This document shows, one piece after another, positions 34,638 to 43,390 of a stretch of DNA of 64,000 nt. Every line of letters begins with the position of its first letter. The stretch's first letter is position 1. Below the pieces are notes generated by a model. The model ran no database searches. It was not told the DNA's origin and saw only the letters and a list, made by a program, of their open reading frames with translations. The translations under genes and the position numbers were made by a program. The stretch spans positions 5,486,501 to 5,550,500 of the forward strand of contig NZ_LR134338.1 of assembly GCF_900637055.1 (NCBI RefSeq), read 5' to 3'. The DNA comes from Brevibacillus brevis (lineage in GTDB: Bacteria; Bacillota; Bacilli; Brevibacillales; Brevibacillaceae).

Positions 34638-36343
34638 AATGCTTAGATAAAGGACAAATTGCTTTGTATCTATACGACCTTCTTGAGCCAGAAGAAGCCG
34701 AGGTCATAGCAGCTCATTTGGAAGAATGCCGTCATTGTCAGTTGAAGTTGAAGCAGGAGCTGGACGAGCTGGAAGATCCGGAAGAATCGCTAGCGACAGA
34801 TGAGCCATCCGATGCTGTCATCCAAGACATCATGGCTAGTCTTCCCCCTTACCCCATACACGTCCTGAAACGATCAGAGAGACAAAACATACAGAAGAAA
34901 ATCGATTGGAAAAAAAGGAGCCTGGATATCGTGAAAAAAGCAACCATCGCCGTAGCAGGAATGGCAGCAGTCGTCTATTTTGGAACACTGACTTCACCAT
35001 CTTTTGCGACTTATGTAAATGACTTGTATGCCGCTACCATAAAATCACAGCCGAAGCAGACAGAGAGCAGCTTGTTTGCAGAAGAAGCGTCCGAGGACGC
35101 TCTCATCCAGCGCGGACTTGAAGAAGGATATAACAAGAAGCTTGATTTGAAAGCCGTCGACAACGGAATGACGCTGGAAGTAAAAGAAGTCATGGCAGAC
35201 ACGAGGGATGTCCGGATTATTTTCGGCTTCAAGGATAAGAATGGCAAGCAGCTTGAAAAGTTGTTCCGGAATTTCCCACTGGGAGATGAAGATAAACTGA
35301 ACGAAACCTATGAAATCAAAATCACAGACGAAGATGGAAACGTTCTTGAGACAATTGATAAGTACCATCTTAATTATAACAAGAAGGAAAGCATCGGCGA
35401 AAAAGATGAGTACTTGATGGTCAGCCGACCGATTAGCAGATATTTTACAGATGTCAGCAAGATTCCTGACAAACTGAACATCGAGCTTAGCATCAAGAAG
35501 CTGGACAAAGTTGACGGAAATTGGAGCGTGACGATTCCTGTTGATATTTCCAAAGCCAAAAAAGAAACAAAAATTGTACCGATTAACGAGCATTTTACCG
35601 CTCCCAATGGCGAAGTGATTAATCTGAAGCAAGTAATGGTGACACCTGGCCAAACGGAATTCGTTATCGAGAATACGGAAGGAAGTGGTAGTTCCCCATC
35701 CTTAACTTATGAAGTGGTGGACGACAAGGGAACTGTACTCGCAGCTTGGAGCACTCTGGACCTAATGAGTGAATTTGGGGAAGAGCCGAATCCATTTTTC
35801 AAAAATGTAAGCAGGGAGTATTTCGTTCGTGCAACCGCTGACAGAAATGTTCACTTCATCAACTTTCATTCCTTGCCAACGAATAAAAATCTAACCTTTA
35901 GAGTGGGTGATAATTACGATCAGGTTCCTTCGAATTTTAAGCAAAAGCTGTCCATTGAGACACTGAAAACCACGCCTGTAACGATAAAGCATGAAGGAAG
36001 CACACTAACCTTCTCAAACTTTGCTTCAGAAGAGATAACGAAAACAAACCCAATCACTTCTGAAAAACACAAAAAGCTGCGTAGTACAATACAGCTAGAG
36101 GCAACTTTGGCACCGGGTGTGATCTTTTTAGACTCCTGGGAGGGTGCTGATGACAAGGGCAAAGAATACGATTTTAATTTCATGGGCTCCACAACAAAAG
36201 ATGAAAAAGGTAATTTTGTCGTGAAAGGTATACTCGTAGATGAAATGGACGCAATCCCGAAAGAGCTGACGCTTACGATCGAGGAACAAGTGAACAGAGC
36301 AAAAGATATGGATTGGAGCGTAGCACTTCCACTGAAGAACTAA
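34634..36343 (+). CDS. Anti-sigma factor with zinc-finger-like N-terminus, one membrane helix and DUF4179 domain
   Basis: Cognate anti-sigma factor of 569 residues. The N-terminal AAHLEECRHCQ carries the His28-xxx-Cys32-xx-Cys35 zinc motif of anti-sigma domains. A helix near 96-115 (KATIAVAGMAAVVYFGTL) crosses the membrane, and the outer part is a DUF4179 domain followed by a beta-rich C-terminal region. In Bacillus and Clostridium such factors hold an ECF sigma until stress on the envelope releases it. ATGA overlap with the sigma gene shows coupling. Confidence 0.9.
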   Translation: MKCLDKGQIALYLYDLLEPEEAEVIAAHLEECRHCQLKLKQELDELEDPEESLATDEPSDAVIQDIMASLPPYPIHVLKRSERQNIQKKIDWKKRSLDIVKKATIAVAGMAAVVYFGTLTSPSFATYVNDLYAATIKSQPKQTESSLFAEEASEDALIQRGLEEGYNKKLDLKAVDNGMTLEVKEVMADTRDVRIIFGFKDKNGKQLEKLFRNFPLGDEDKLNETYEIKITDEDGNVLETIDKYHLNYNKKESIGEKDEYLMVSRPISRYFTDVSKIPDKLNIELSIKKLDKVDGNWSVTIPVDISKAKKETKIVPINEHFTAPNGEVINLKQVMVTPGQTEFVIENTEGSGSSPSLTYEVVDDKGTVLAAWSTLDLMSEFGEEPNPFFKNVSREYFVRATADRNVHFINFHSLPTNKNLTFRVGDNYDQVPSNFKQKLSIETLKTTPVTIKHEGSTLTFSNFASEEITKTNPITSEKHKKLRSTIQLEATLAPGVIFLDSWEGADDKGKEYDFNFMGSTTKDEKGNFVVKGILVDEMDAIPKELTLTIEEQVNRAKDMDWSVALPLKN

Positions 36344-36349
36344 CGCAAA

Positions 36350-36407
36350 AATAAAACCACCACTCCCAATGAAACTGTAACAGCTCATGGGAGTGGTGGT
36401 CTTTTTT
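36350..36407. terminator. Bidirectional terminator between the anti-sigma gene and pcrB
   Basis: ACCACCACTCCCA (36356-36368) pairs perfectly with its complement at 36388-36400, giving a 13-bp stem with A-rich and T-rich flanks. Confidence 0.88.
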
Positions 36408-37101
36408 AGTTTCGGGTTCCTTTTACAGCCTTCACAGTAGAAAGCGCAGCAGCTAAATCATCATAAATGACATTCCCAACGACAACCGTATCTGCAATCG
36501 CAGCCATTTCTGCCGCTTGCTCCGGGTTACGAATCCCTCCGCCATAAAAGAGGTGGGCTTCGCCCGCGCCTGCTTTGGCTGCCTTGACGATCGCCGGATC
36601 GCCGTATGTACCGCTGTACTCCATGTAGACAATCGGCAATCGGCAAATGTTCGTCGCTACCTGTGCGTACGCTTTGGCCTGCGAGGCATCCGCAATCGGA
36701 CGTGCTTTCGTCAGCTCTGCTACGCCCGCTTCTGGATTGGCGATGATATATCCTTCTGTAATGATTTCATCCCAATGAATATAAGCACCAAACGCTTGAA
36801 GCCCCGATACATGCGGAGCAAAAATCCAGTCTGGATCGCCAGCGTTCAGTACGAGCGGGATCAAGTACGAATCAAATCCCGGCACAACCGCATCCAGCGA
36901 GGAAATCTCCAAGACAGCCGGTACTGCGTAACGACGCAATCGCGACATCAATTCGAGCGTATTGTCATAGGTCACACCGTACGTACCGCCTACAATGATC
37001 GCATCTGTTCCGGACTCGCAAATCGCCTCCAAGGCCTCGTCATCGATTGTTTTATCCGGGTCTAGTTTAAATGTATGGCGCCAGCCACGATAGTCAATCA
37101 A
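36406..37101 (-). CDS. pcrB: Heptaprenylglyceryl phosphate synthase
   Basis: Cytoplasmic TIM-barrel prenyltransferase (231 residues) that joins heptaprenyl diphosphate to glycerol-1-phosphate, giving an archaea-type ether lipid precursor in Bacillales. Motifs seen: KLDPDKTIDDEALEAI, IIVGGTYGVTYDN, VYMEYSGTYGDP and LFYGGGIRNPEQAAEM. In Bacillus pcrB directly precedes pcrA. Here it lies at the far side of a 16-kb accessory block. It is next to yerC on the same strand. Confidence 0.95.
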   Translation of the reverse strand: MIDYRGWRHTFKLDPDKTIDDEALEAICESGTDAIIVGGTYGVTYDNTLELMSRLRRYAVPAVLEISSLDAVVPGFDSYLIPLVLNAGDPDWIFAPHVSGLQAFGAYIHWDEIITEGYIIANPEAGVAELTKARPIADASQAKAYAQVATNICRLPIVYMEYSGTYGDPAIVKAAKAGAGEAHLFYGGGIRNPEQAAEMAAIADTVVVGNVIYDDLAAALSTVKAVKGTRN

Positions 37102-37118
37102 CGTTGCCTGCCTCCTAG

Positions 37119-37409
37119 CTATTTTCCGATCCGCTCGAGCGCCATCTGGTATCCGTCATTTCCATAGTTCAAACAGCGTTTGACGCGGGAAATGGTCGCC
37201 GTACTTGCGCCGGTCTCTGCTTCAATCTGATTGTAAGTAAAGCCTTTGCGGAGCATTCTCGCCACTTCCAGGCGCTGTGCGAGTGACTGCATTTCGTTCA
37301 CTGTGCACAGATCGTCAAAAAACTGATAGCACTCTTCCATCGTTTCCAGGGAAAGAACTGCTTCAAACAACTGTTCGAGGCCTTTCCCTTTTAATTTTTC
37401 CAATTGCAT
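37119..37409 (-). CDS. yerC: YerC/TrpR-related DNA-binding protein
   Basis: Small protein (96 residues) of the TrpR-like YerC/YecD family. It has a TrpR-type helical bundle ending in MLRKGFTYNQIEAETGASTATISRVKRCLNYGNDG, a helix-turn-helix of the TrpR kind. The ATG at 37409 is preferred because AGAGGTG lies 6-7 bases upstream; an 18-codon longer frame has none. Its target is not known. It sits in the conserved yerB-yerC-pcrB order of Bacillaceae. Confidence 0.92.
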   Translation of the reverse strand: MQLEKLKGKGLEQLFEAVLSLETMEECYQFFDDLCTVNEMQSLAQRLEVARMLRKGFTYNQIEAETGASTATISRVKRCLNYGNDGYQMALERIGK

Positions 37410-37529
37410 GTCTGTCACCTCTGTTATATAGTCCGTCTTTTCGAGCGGTTTCTCACTGTACAATTTTTAAGCACTAAAGCTTCAACAATTATCTTAGAAG
37501 AAACCGCCTTCATCCGCAAGCCCTAATCC

Positions 37530-38585
37530 TTACTGGAACTTGAGCGACTTCGACAGACCCGGTGAGTTCGGCAATATGGCCACCCATGTATTTCCTGGCA
37601 AAAGCGGTGCTTCTTGCGTCAGAGCCGCGTCCTCATAGACACGGATGACACCATTGCTACGCTTCCATTTGACCTTGCGCGCTTTTCCTTGCTGGAATAA
37701 ATAACCGTCCCCCGGACCAATTACATCGACCGATAGACGCCCTTCTTTATCCAGCACACGGTGTTTGGCAGTGATGACCAACAGATTGGTCGTGGACAAC
37801 TGTTTCTTGTCGCTCAAGTCCAAATGCGGCTTGCCTGCTGTGAAGCGCATGTATTTCTTTTGCTCGGCATCATATGTAAAAGCAGCTTTATTCAATGAGT
37901 GGAACGTCAGATCTACCTGTGTAGCAGGCTCGCCTTCCTTGATCTCGGCATCCTCCGGCAGGAACGTGAAGTGAGGCACCTCTGCCGTTTGACGCATCCC
38001 TTTATCCTGCATCGCTTTTTCCAAGAGCTCTGGCTTGGTATACAGGTTATGTGGCATTTTGCGGAATTTTTCTCGCCAAAAGTATTGACCGTTCGGGATT
38101 TCATCCAGATGACTGAGGTCTTTTCGCGCCAAAGTTTCCAGTGCATCCGGACTGCCTCCCGCGTGAACGAGGACCGCATCAAAGCCAGTCCCGATCTGGA
38201 TAAAATAAGGGCGGATACTGCGGACAGGTCCGATTACTTCTGGTGTTTGGCTTTGGAATATCGCAAGAAAGCGGGTCATTTCCCCTTCTGACAATACCTC
38301 ATAAATCATGTCCGCTTTGTTGATGCCTGTTTGTGGACGGGCGGGCGGAGCATTGTTGATCATCACCATGATCGGTCGTTTGCTCCCCAGATTTTCGTGA
38401 CTGCCAAGTCCTGTCATCGGTGCCTTATACGCATATTGGATGGGCTGATTCGTTTCCGGTGGCGTTTGCACAATCGGATCAGGCATCTGCGGACTCGGTT
38501 GGGTGTCCACCGGCTTTTGACCGCAGGCCGTAGTTAAGAGCATGAAGGCTAGTACCATGAGAGACGATTTGACTGTTCGTTTCAT
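37530..38585 (-). CDS. yerB: YerB-like lipoprotein (DUF3048)
   Basis: Lipoprotein of 351 residues: signal peptide ending in the lipobox TTAC (Cys 21), a Pro/Gln-rich linker, then the DUF3048 domain with KRPIMVMINNAPPARPQTGIN, YEVLSEGEMTRFLAIFQ and VGPVRSIRPYFI. A DUF3048 C-terminal domain completes it. Function is unknown. It is the first gene of the conserved yerB-yerC-pcrB group. About 180 bp separate it from the divergent response-regulator gene. Confidence 0.92.
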   Translation of the reverse strand: MKRTVKSSLMVLAFMLLTTACGQKPVDTQPSPQMPDPIVQTPPETNQPIQYAYKAPMTGLGSHENLGSKRPIMVMINNAPPARPQTGINKADMIYEVLSEGEMTRFLAIFQSQTPEVIGPVRSIRPYFIQIGTGFDAVLVHAGGSPDALETLARKDLSHLDEIPNGQYFWREKFRKMPHNLYTKPELLEKAMQDKGMRQTAEVPHFTFLPEDAEIKEGEPATQVDLTFHSLNKAAFTYDAEQKKYMRFTAGKPHLDLSDKKQLSTTNLLVITAKHRVLDKEGRLSVDVIGPGDGYLFQQGKARKVKWKRSNGVIRVYEDAALTQEAPLLPGNTWVAILPNSPGLSKSLKFQ

Positions 38586-38765
38586 ATGAATCGCTCCTTT
38601 CCATCTCTCGTTGTTGTTTTTTCCCCTGTTTCTTTTTCCAGAAGGATACAGGTGAATCCTGCTTCCACACGTTTTCCACGATTCTCATACGTCCGTGCCA
38701 CACATCTTGTTTTTGGCTATGCTACAATATTGATATAAAACAGATGCAAAGCGAGGCCGAAATCC

Positions 38766-39467
38766 ATGAATACCCCCTACCTCGTCTATCTGGTGGACGA
38801 TGAAACGAACCTGTTGGAGCTGCTGCAATCCTATTTGCAAAGTGCCGGATTGCAGGTGAAAGCGTTTTCTAGTGGCAAGGACGTCTTGCCGTTACTTGAT
38901 GAAGAAACACAACCACATCTGTGGATATTGGACATCATGATGCCCGACATCGACGGCTACGAGCTCTTGCGCCTTATCCGCGAAAAGTCGAATGTACCCA
39001 TCATCTTCATCTCTGCTCGCGATCAGGATGTCGATAAAATCATCGGACTGGAACTGGGCAGCGATGACTACTTGGCGAAACCATTTCTACCACGTGAACT
39101 GGTCATCCGTGCGAAAAAGCTGCTACAGCGTACCTATGAGAAGTCCAATGGCACTGCTTCCTCTACCCAAACTTTCCAAGATTGGGTAACGGTTGATCCT
39201 TATATGATCTCAGAAAAAGGCAGACAAGTAAAAGAAGGCGACGAACTCATTGATCTAACTACAAAAGAATTCGAGCTAATCGTCTACCTTTTGCACAATC
39301 AAGGTCTGGCCTTGAATCGCGAGCAGATTCTGACTTCCATCTGGGGGGAAGACTACATCGGCTCAGACAGGGCTGTCGATGACTTGGTGAAGCGTATCCG
39401 CAAGAAAATGCCCAAGTTTCCATTGGAGACGGTCTATGGCTTCGGCTACCGTATGACACGTCTATGA
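38766..39467 (+). CDS. OmpR-family response regulator
   Basis: Two-domain regulator of 233 residues. The receiver has VYLVDDETNLLELL and the phospho-acceptor Asp 56 in WILDIMMPDIDGYEL, with the lysine in DDYLAKPF. The C-terminal winged helix has the OmpR pattern LTTKEFELIVYLLHNQGLALNREQIL and IRKKMPKFPLETVYGFGYR. It overlaps the kinase gene by ATGA and forms a pair with it. Its targets are not evident; no transporter or wall gene lies next to it. Confidence 0.93.
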   Translation: MNTPYLVYLVDDETNLLELLQSYLQSAGLQVKAFSSGKDVLPLLDEETQPHLWILDIMMPDIDGYELLRLIREKSNVPIIFISARDQDVDKIIGLELGSDDYLAKPFLPRELVIRAKKLLQRTYEKSNGTASSTQTFQDWVTVDPYMISEKGRQVKEGDELIDLTTKEFELIVYLLHNQGLALNREQILTSIWGEDYIGSDRAVDDLVKRIRKKMPKFPLETVYGFGYRMTRL

Positions 39468-40879
39468 GCAAATTCCGACTGAAAAACCTGCCGATATCCA
39501 GGCAAATCCTCATTTTGTTCATGATCCTGACAAGCGTCCTCGGGGTTGGCCTTGGTATCGGGTATCCAATGGCTGTCAAACAGTACCTGGTCTCCAACAC
39601 TTACTCGCTCTTGGAAGAAGAGTTTTACACCTTATCTCAGCATATCTCCTTCAACGAGCATAATGAGCTGCTGCCTGTCCCGGCTGCGGCCCCTTACTTT
39701 TTACAGCTCTTGCTCCAACGTTATGAGTACTCATTTGATATGATCGTCTATGCTGAAAACGGTCAGGAGCTGGGTCGCCGGAGCAATACCAATGGCCGCA
39801 TTCCGTATGAGGATACCAAGGAGCTGTTCCTAAAAGCAGCCACATACCCAAGCCAAAAGCTGCAGCATGGTTCGCTGGACCGTGGAGCCGAGAGCTATTT
39901 GTTCGTCAGCAAAAAAATGGACTACCACGGCTTCCCTTACTACATGGTGCTGTTCTCCAAGGAACAGGAGCTCAACCAGATCAACTCGATTTTGACACGT
40001 CAGTTTTTACTCGTGTTTGGTCTGCTGCTGCTCGTAAGCTGGCTGTTGGCCGTGTGGTTTAGCGGGTATTTGAGCAGACCGCTGCGCACACTTGAAGAGT
40101 TGTGCAAAAAGATCGCCCGTCGTCAGTTCGATATCCCGCTTGCGATGGATCGCGGAGATGAGATCGGACAGCTCGCCCGCTCTTTCGATATGATGAAAAA
40201 CCAACTGAAGGAATACGACGAGTCGCAGCAGCATTTTGTCCAAAATATTTCCCATGAGCTCAAAACACCGATTATGGCGATTCAAGGATATACGCAAGGA
40301 CTCATCGAAGGCGTCTTCCAGGGACCTCAGGCTGAAAAAGGACTTTCTATCATCATGGAAGAGAGCAAGCGCCTCGAAAAGGTCGTCGGACAGCTCTTGT
40401 ACATCACGAAGATCGAGTCTGTCTCCCAAATGATGCAAGTCGACCGCGTCGACCTGTCAGAGATGATGCACCTGTTGAAACAGCGGCTCTCCGTGCTCAA
40501 TCCGCAAATCGAGTGGGAGTTAAATCTGGCAGCTGACTTGATCGTAGAGGGAGACGGCGAGCAATTGAGCACTGCGTTCGTCAATATCATGGAAAATCAA
40601 CTGCGCTACGCCAAAAGCCGACTGACTATCACAGGAAGACACGCGGGAAAAAGCGTCGTCGTCGCGATTTCCAATGATGGGCCACCCATTGAGGAGGCGC
40701 TGCTGCCGAATTTGTTCCAGCGTTTCCGCAAAGGAAAGTCGGGCAAGCATGGGCTTGGACTTGCGATTGCCCGTGCCGTCTTGGAAGCACATAAAGGGAC
40801 GATCGATGCCCGCAACGATCCAGATGGACCTTGCTTTACGATGATTGTACCTGTTGAATTTAAAGGCCGATTAAATTGA
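39464..40879 (+). CDS. HAMP-type sensor histidine kinase
   Basis: Membrane histidine kinase of 471 residues, partner of the upstream regulator. Two transmembrane helices (about 14-36 and 180-200) flank an extracellular sensor region of about 140 residues. HAMP follows, then the dimerisation helix with the phospho-acceptor His 264 in FVQNISHELKTPIMAIQGY, and an ATPase domain ending in FRKGKSGKHGLGLAIARAV. The N-box region is VNIMENQLRYAKS, slightly unusual (ENQLRYA), but otherwise intact. It ends in a short terminator. Confidence 0.93.
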   Translation: MSKFRLKNLPISRQILILFMILTSVLGVGLGIGYPMAVKQYLVSNTYSLLEEEFYTLSQHISFNEHNELLPVPAAAPYFLQLLLQRYEYSFDMIVYAENGQELGRRSNTNGRIPYEDTKELFLKAATYPSQKLQHGSLDRGAESYLFVSKKMDYHGFPYYMVLFSKEQELNQINSILTRQFLLVFGLLLLVSWLLAVWFSGYLSRPLRTLEELCKKIARRQFDIPLAMDRGDEIGQLARSFDMMKNQLKEYDESQQHFVQNISHELKTPIMAIQGYTQGLIEGVFQGPQAEKGLSIIMEESKRLEKVVGQLLYITKIESVSQMMQVDRVDLSEMMHLLKQRLSVLNPQIEWELNLAADLIVEGDGEQLSTAFVNIMENQLRYAKSRLTITGRHAGKSVVVAISNDGPPIEEALLPNLFQRFRKGKSGKHGLGLAIARAVLEAHKGTIDARNDPDGPCFTMIVPVEFKGRLN

Positions 40880-40882
40880 TAG

Positions 40883-40907
40883 GAGGGGACACTTGTCCTC
40901 TCTTTTT
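40883..40907 (+). terminator. Terminator after the two-component genes
   Basis: GAGGGGAC (40883-40890) pairs with GTCCTCTC (40895-40902) with one G-U pair, followed by five T. It begins four bases after the kinase stop codon (40877-40879). Confidence 0.75.
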
Positions 40908-40912
40908 CTATT

Positions 40913-41698
40913 CTAAAGGACAAATTCAATAAAAGCGTAAGAAGATACCGTGACAAAACCGAGCTTCTCATATACGTGCATCGCAGTCGGATTATCCGCA
41001 AAGACCATCAAATAAACATTCGCAGACTTCTCCAAGCCGATCCGGGAAATATCTGAGCTGATTTGCGTACCCAACCCTTTTTGCCAATGATGAACAGATG
41101 TTCCAATGTTCCCGATTTCTACGTAGGCTTCGTCATAGACATGAAAGCCTGCTACGGCCATTGGCTCGCCATCTTCCGAAAAGAGCGCGATGTGCGGCAT
41201 TTCGGCTACTTCCTCCGCCCGGAAACTAATCATGCCGAGCTCTGCCGCCATATCCTCCACGATCTGTGCTTCGGATAACTCCAGTATTCGTGATTCGCCC
41301 ACAGGTAAAAGACGCTCTGGATCTGTAAGTTTCATCAGACGCATGGTACGTGTGGCGAGTATATTCGGAATCTGTACGCGCGTCAGGAGAGGCTCTGCTA
41401 GTGCAATCACGCCCTTTTGTCCATCTGACAGGCTGCCGTCTAGCACTTCTTTCATATAGGAGAGTATCGGCTCCACCTCGTAATTTTTCTCCCCCTCTAC
41501 TACATGAAGAGAAAACGCATGAAACGGCATCCCTTTCAAGTAAGACCCGATGACGGTTACTTCTCCCTGAACGCTGTCCGTTACGACGACGCTCCTGTCC
41601 GTTCGCACGTACATATTCCCGTACAAAATGTACGAATCTTCTAACGAAATTTGCCCCAAAAGCTGGCGTTGTTCATGACCTGTTCGCAATTTTAGCAA
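40913..41698 (-). CDS. GNAT-family N-acetyltransferase
   Basis: Predicted acetyl-CoA-dependent acetyltransferase of 261 residues. The C-terminal half has the GNAT fold: VEIGNIGTSVHHWQKGLGTQISSDI (acetyl-CoA pyrophosphate loop, normally QxxGxG/A) and VFADNPTAMHVYEKLGFVTV. The first half is a divergent, perhaps substrate-binding, domain. The TTG at 41698, behind AGAAGGAGA, is preferred to the ATG at 41755, which has no ribosome site. The substrate is not known. It stands alone between the kinase and the IMPDH-like gene. Confidence 0.8.
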   Translation of the reverse strand: MLKLRTGHEQRQLLGQISLEDSYILYGNMYVRTDRSVVVTDSVQGEVTVIGSYLKGMPFHAFSLHVVEGEKNYEVEPILSYMKEVLDGSLSDGQKGVIALAEPLLTRVQIPNILATRTMRLMKLTDPERLLPVGESRILELSEAQIVEDMAAELGMISFRAEEVAEMPHIALFSEDGEPMAVAGFHVYDEAYVEIGNIGTSVHHWQKGLGTQISSDISRIGLEKSANVYLMVFADNPTAMHVYEKLGFVTVSSYAFIEFVL

Positions 41699-41825
41699 AG
41701 AAATCTCTCCTTCTATCGATTCCCTATTGACGTTGTCGTGCTTCGCGGTTAACATGGTAAAAATTTCTCTGTTTAAAGAGGCAGTTCAAAAAATGGAGAC
41801 CAACTTCACCTAGGAGGAGAGAATC

Positions 41826-43325
41826 GTGGCTTTTTATTACACAGAACCATCTCGGACGTTTAATGAGTTTTTGCTGTTGCCAAATCTCACCACAAAAGAA
41901 TGCACTCCGAACAATGTGGACTTATCCACTCCGATTACCAAGTATAAAAAAGGTGAAAAGCCTGCCATCACACTAAACATACCGTTCTCATCCGCAGTCA
42001 TGCAAGCAGTTTCCGACCATCATATGGCGGTCGCATTGGCTAGATGTGGCGGTATTTCGTTTATTTTTGGCTCCCAGTCCATCGAGAGCCAGGCAACCAT
42101 GGTTCGCAAAGCAAAAGGCTACAAGGCTGGTTTCGTCGTTAGCCGCTCCAACCTGACACCAAGCCATACGCTGAAAGACATTTTGGAATTGAAAGAGGCG
42201 ACAGGCCACTCCACCGTTGCCATTACGGAAGATGGTACGGCAAAAGGCAAGTTGCTCGGAATCGTAACCGGACGCGATTATCGCATCAGCCGCGACTCTT
42301 TGGACAAACTCGTCAGCGACATCATGACACCATTCTCGAAGCTGATCTATGGCAAATCCGGCATCACGCTCTCCGAAGCCAACGACCTGATCTGGGAGCA
42401 CAAGCTCAACTGCTTGCCAATCGTAGATGAAAATCAAAATCTCGACTTCCTCGTTTTCCGCAAAGACTACGATTCCCGCAAAAACAATCCGCTGTCCCTC
42501 TTGGACGCGAACAAAAGCTATATCGTAGGTGCTGGTATCAATACAAAGGACTACAAGGAGCGCGTCCCTGCGTTGGTGGAAGCAGGCGTTGATATTCTGG
42601 TCATCGACTCCTCCGACGGCTTCAGCGAATGGCAGCGCGAGACGGTTCAATATGTAAAAGAAAACTTCAATGTTCCGATCGGTGCAGGTAATGTCGTCGA
42701 TAAGGAAGGCTTCCGCTACCTCGTGGAATCGGGCGCAGATTTCATAAAAGTAGGGATTGGCGGCGGCTCCATCTGCATTACCCGCGAGCAAAAAGGAATC
42801 GGACGCGGTCAAGCCTCTTCCCTCATTGAAGTGGCAGCAGCTCGCGACGAGTACTTCAAGGAAACAGGCATTTACGTTCCGCTCTGCTCTGACGGCGGAA
42901 TCGTACACGACTACCACGTGACACTGGCTTTAGCTATGGGTGCAGACTTTGTCATGCTGGGCCGTTACTTCGCTCGCTTCGACGAAAGCCCGACCAAAAA
43001 AGTGAAGATCGGCAACAACTTCGTGAAAGAATACTGGGGAGAAGGCTCCAACCGCGCTCGCAACTGGCAACGCTATGACACTGGCGGAAAAAGCAGTCTC
43101 GTCTTTGAAGAAGGCGTAGACTCCTACGTCCCATACGCGGGAAGCCTGCGCGAGAACATGGACCGTACCTTGAGCAAAATCAAATCGACCATGTGCAATT
43201 GCGGTTCGCTCTCCATCTCAGAGCTTCAACAAAAAGCGCGGATCACCGTCATCTCTGCTACCAGCTTGGTAGAAGGCGGCGCACATGACGTTATCTTGAA
43301 AGAAAGCAGCATGGCTGCTGAGTAA
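41826..43325 (+). CDS. IMP dehydrogenase of the protozoan (Tritrichomonas-like) type
   Basis: NAD-dependent IMP dehydrogenase (499 residues) converting IMP to XMP for guanine nucleotide synthesis. The catalytic loop reads GGGSICITREQKGIGRGQA with Cys followed by Ile-Thr, the eukaryotic form; usual bacterial GuaB has GSICTTR. CBS-type residues (DIMTPFSKLIY, LPIVDENQNL) lie about 130-230, and the flap has YWGEGSNRARNWQRYD. From memory this closely follows the Tritrichomonas foetus enzyme along its length, from the N-terminal EPSRTFNEFLLLP onward. The start is GTG behind TAGGAGGAGA. It is probably a second IMPDH beside an ordinary guaB elsewhere. Confidence 0.93.
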   Translation: MAFYYTEPSRTFNEFLLLPNLTTKECTPNNVDLSTPITKYKKGEKPAITLNIPFSSAVMQAVSDHHMAVALARCGGISFIFGSQSIESQATMVRKAKGYKAGFVVSRSNLTPSHTLKDILELKEATGHSTVAITEDGTAKGKLLGIVTGRDYRISRDSLDKLVSDIMTPFSKLIYGKSGITLSEANDLIWEHKLNCLPIVDENQNLDFLVFRKDYDSRKNNPLSLLDANKSYIVGAGINTKDYKERVPALVEAGVDILVIDSSDGFSEWQRETVQYVKENFNVPIGAGNVVDKEGFRYLVESGADFIKVGIGGGSICITREQKGIGRGQASSLIEVAAARDEYFKETGIYVPLCSDGGIVHDYHVTLALAMGADFVMLGRYFARFDESPTKKVKIGNNFVKEYWGEGSNRARNWQRYDTGGKSSLVFEEGVDSYVPYAGSLRENMDRTLSKIKSTMCNCGSLSISELQQKARITVISATSLVEGGAHDVILKESSMAAE

Positions 43326-43342
43326 GACAATGAATTCGTAGT

Positions 43343-43390
43343 CACAAAAAAACAGTCTGCCGCACTTCTAGCAGACTGTTTTTTTTCTTC
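43343..43390. terminator. Bidirectional terminator between the IMPDH-like and gerKB genes
   Basis: ACAGTCTGC (43352-43360) pairs with GCAGACTGT (43371-43379) with A-rich left and T-rich right flanks. It serves both convergent genes; the gerKB stop lies inside it. Confidence 0.85.
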
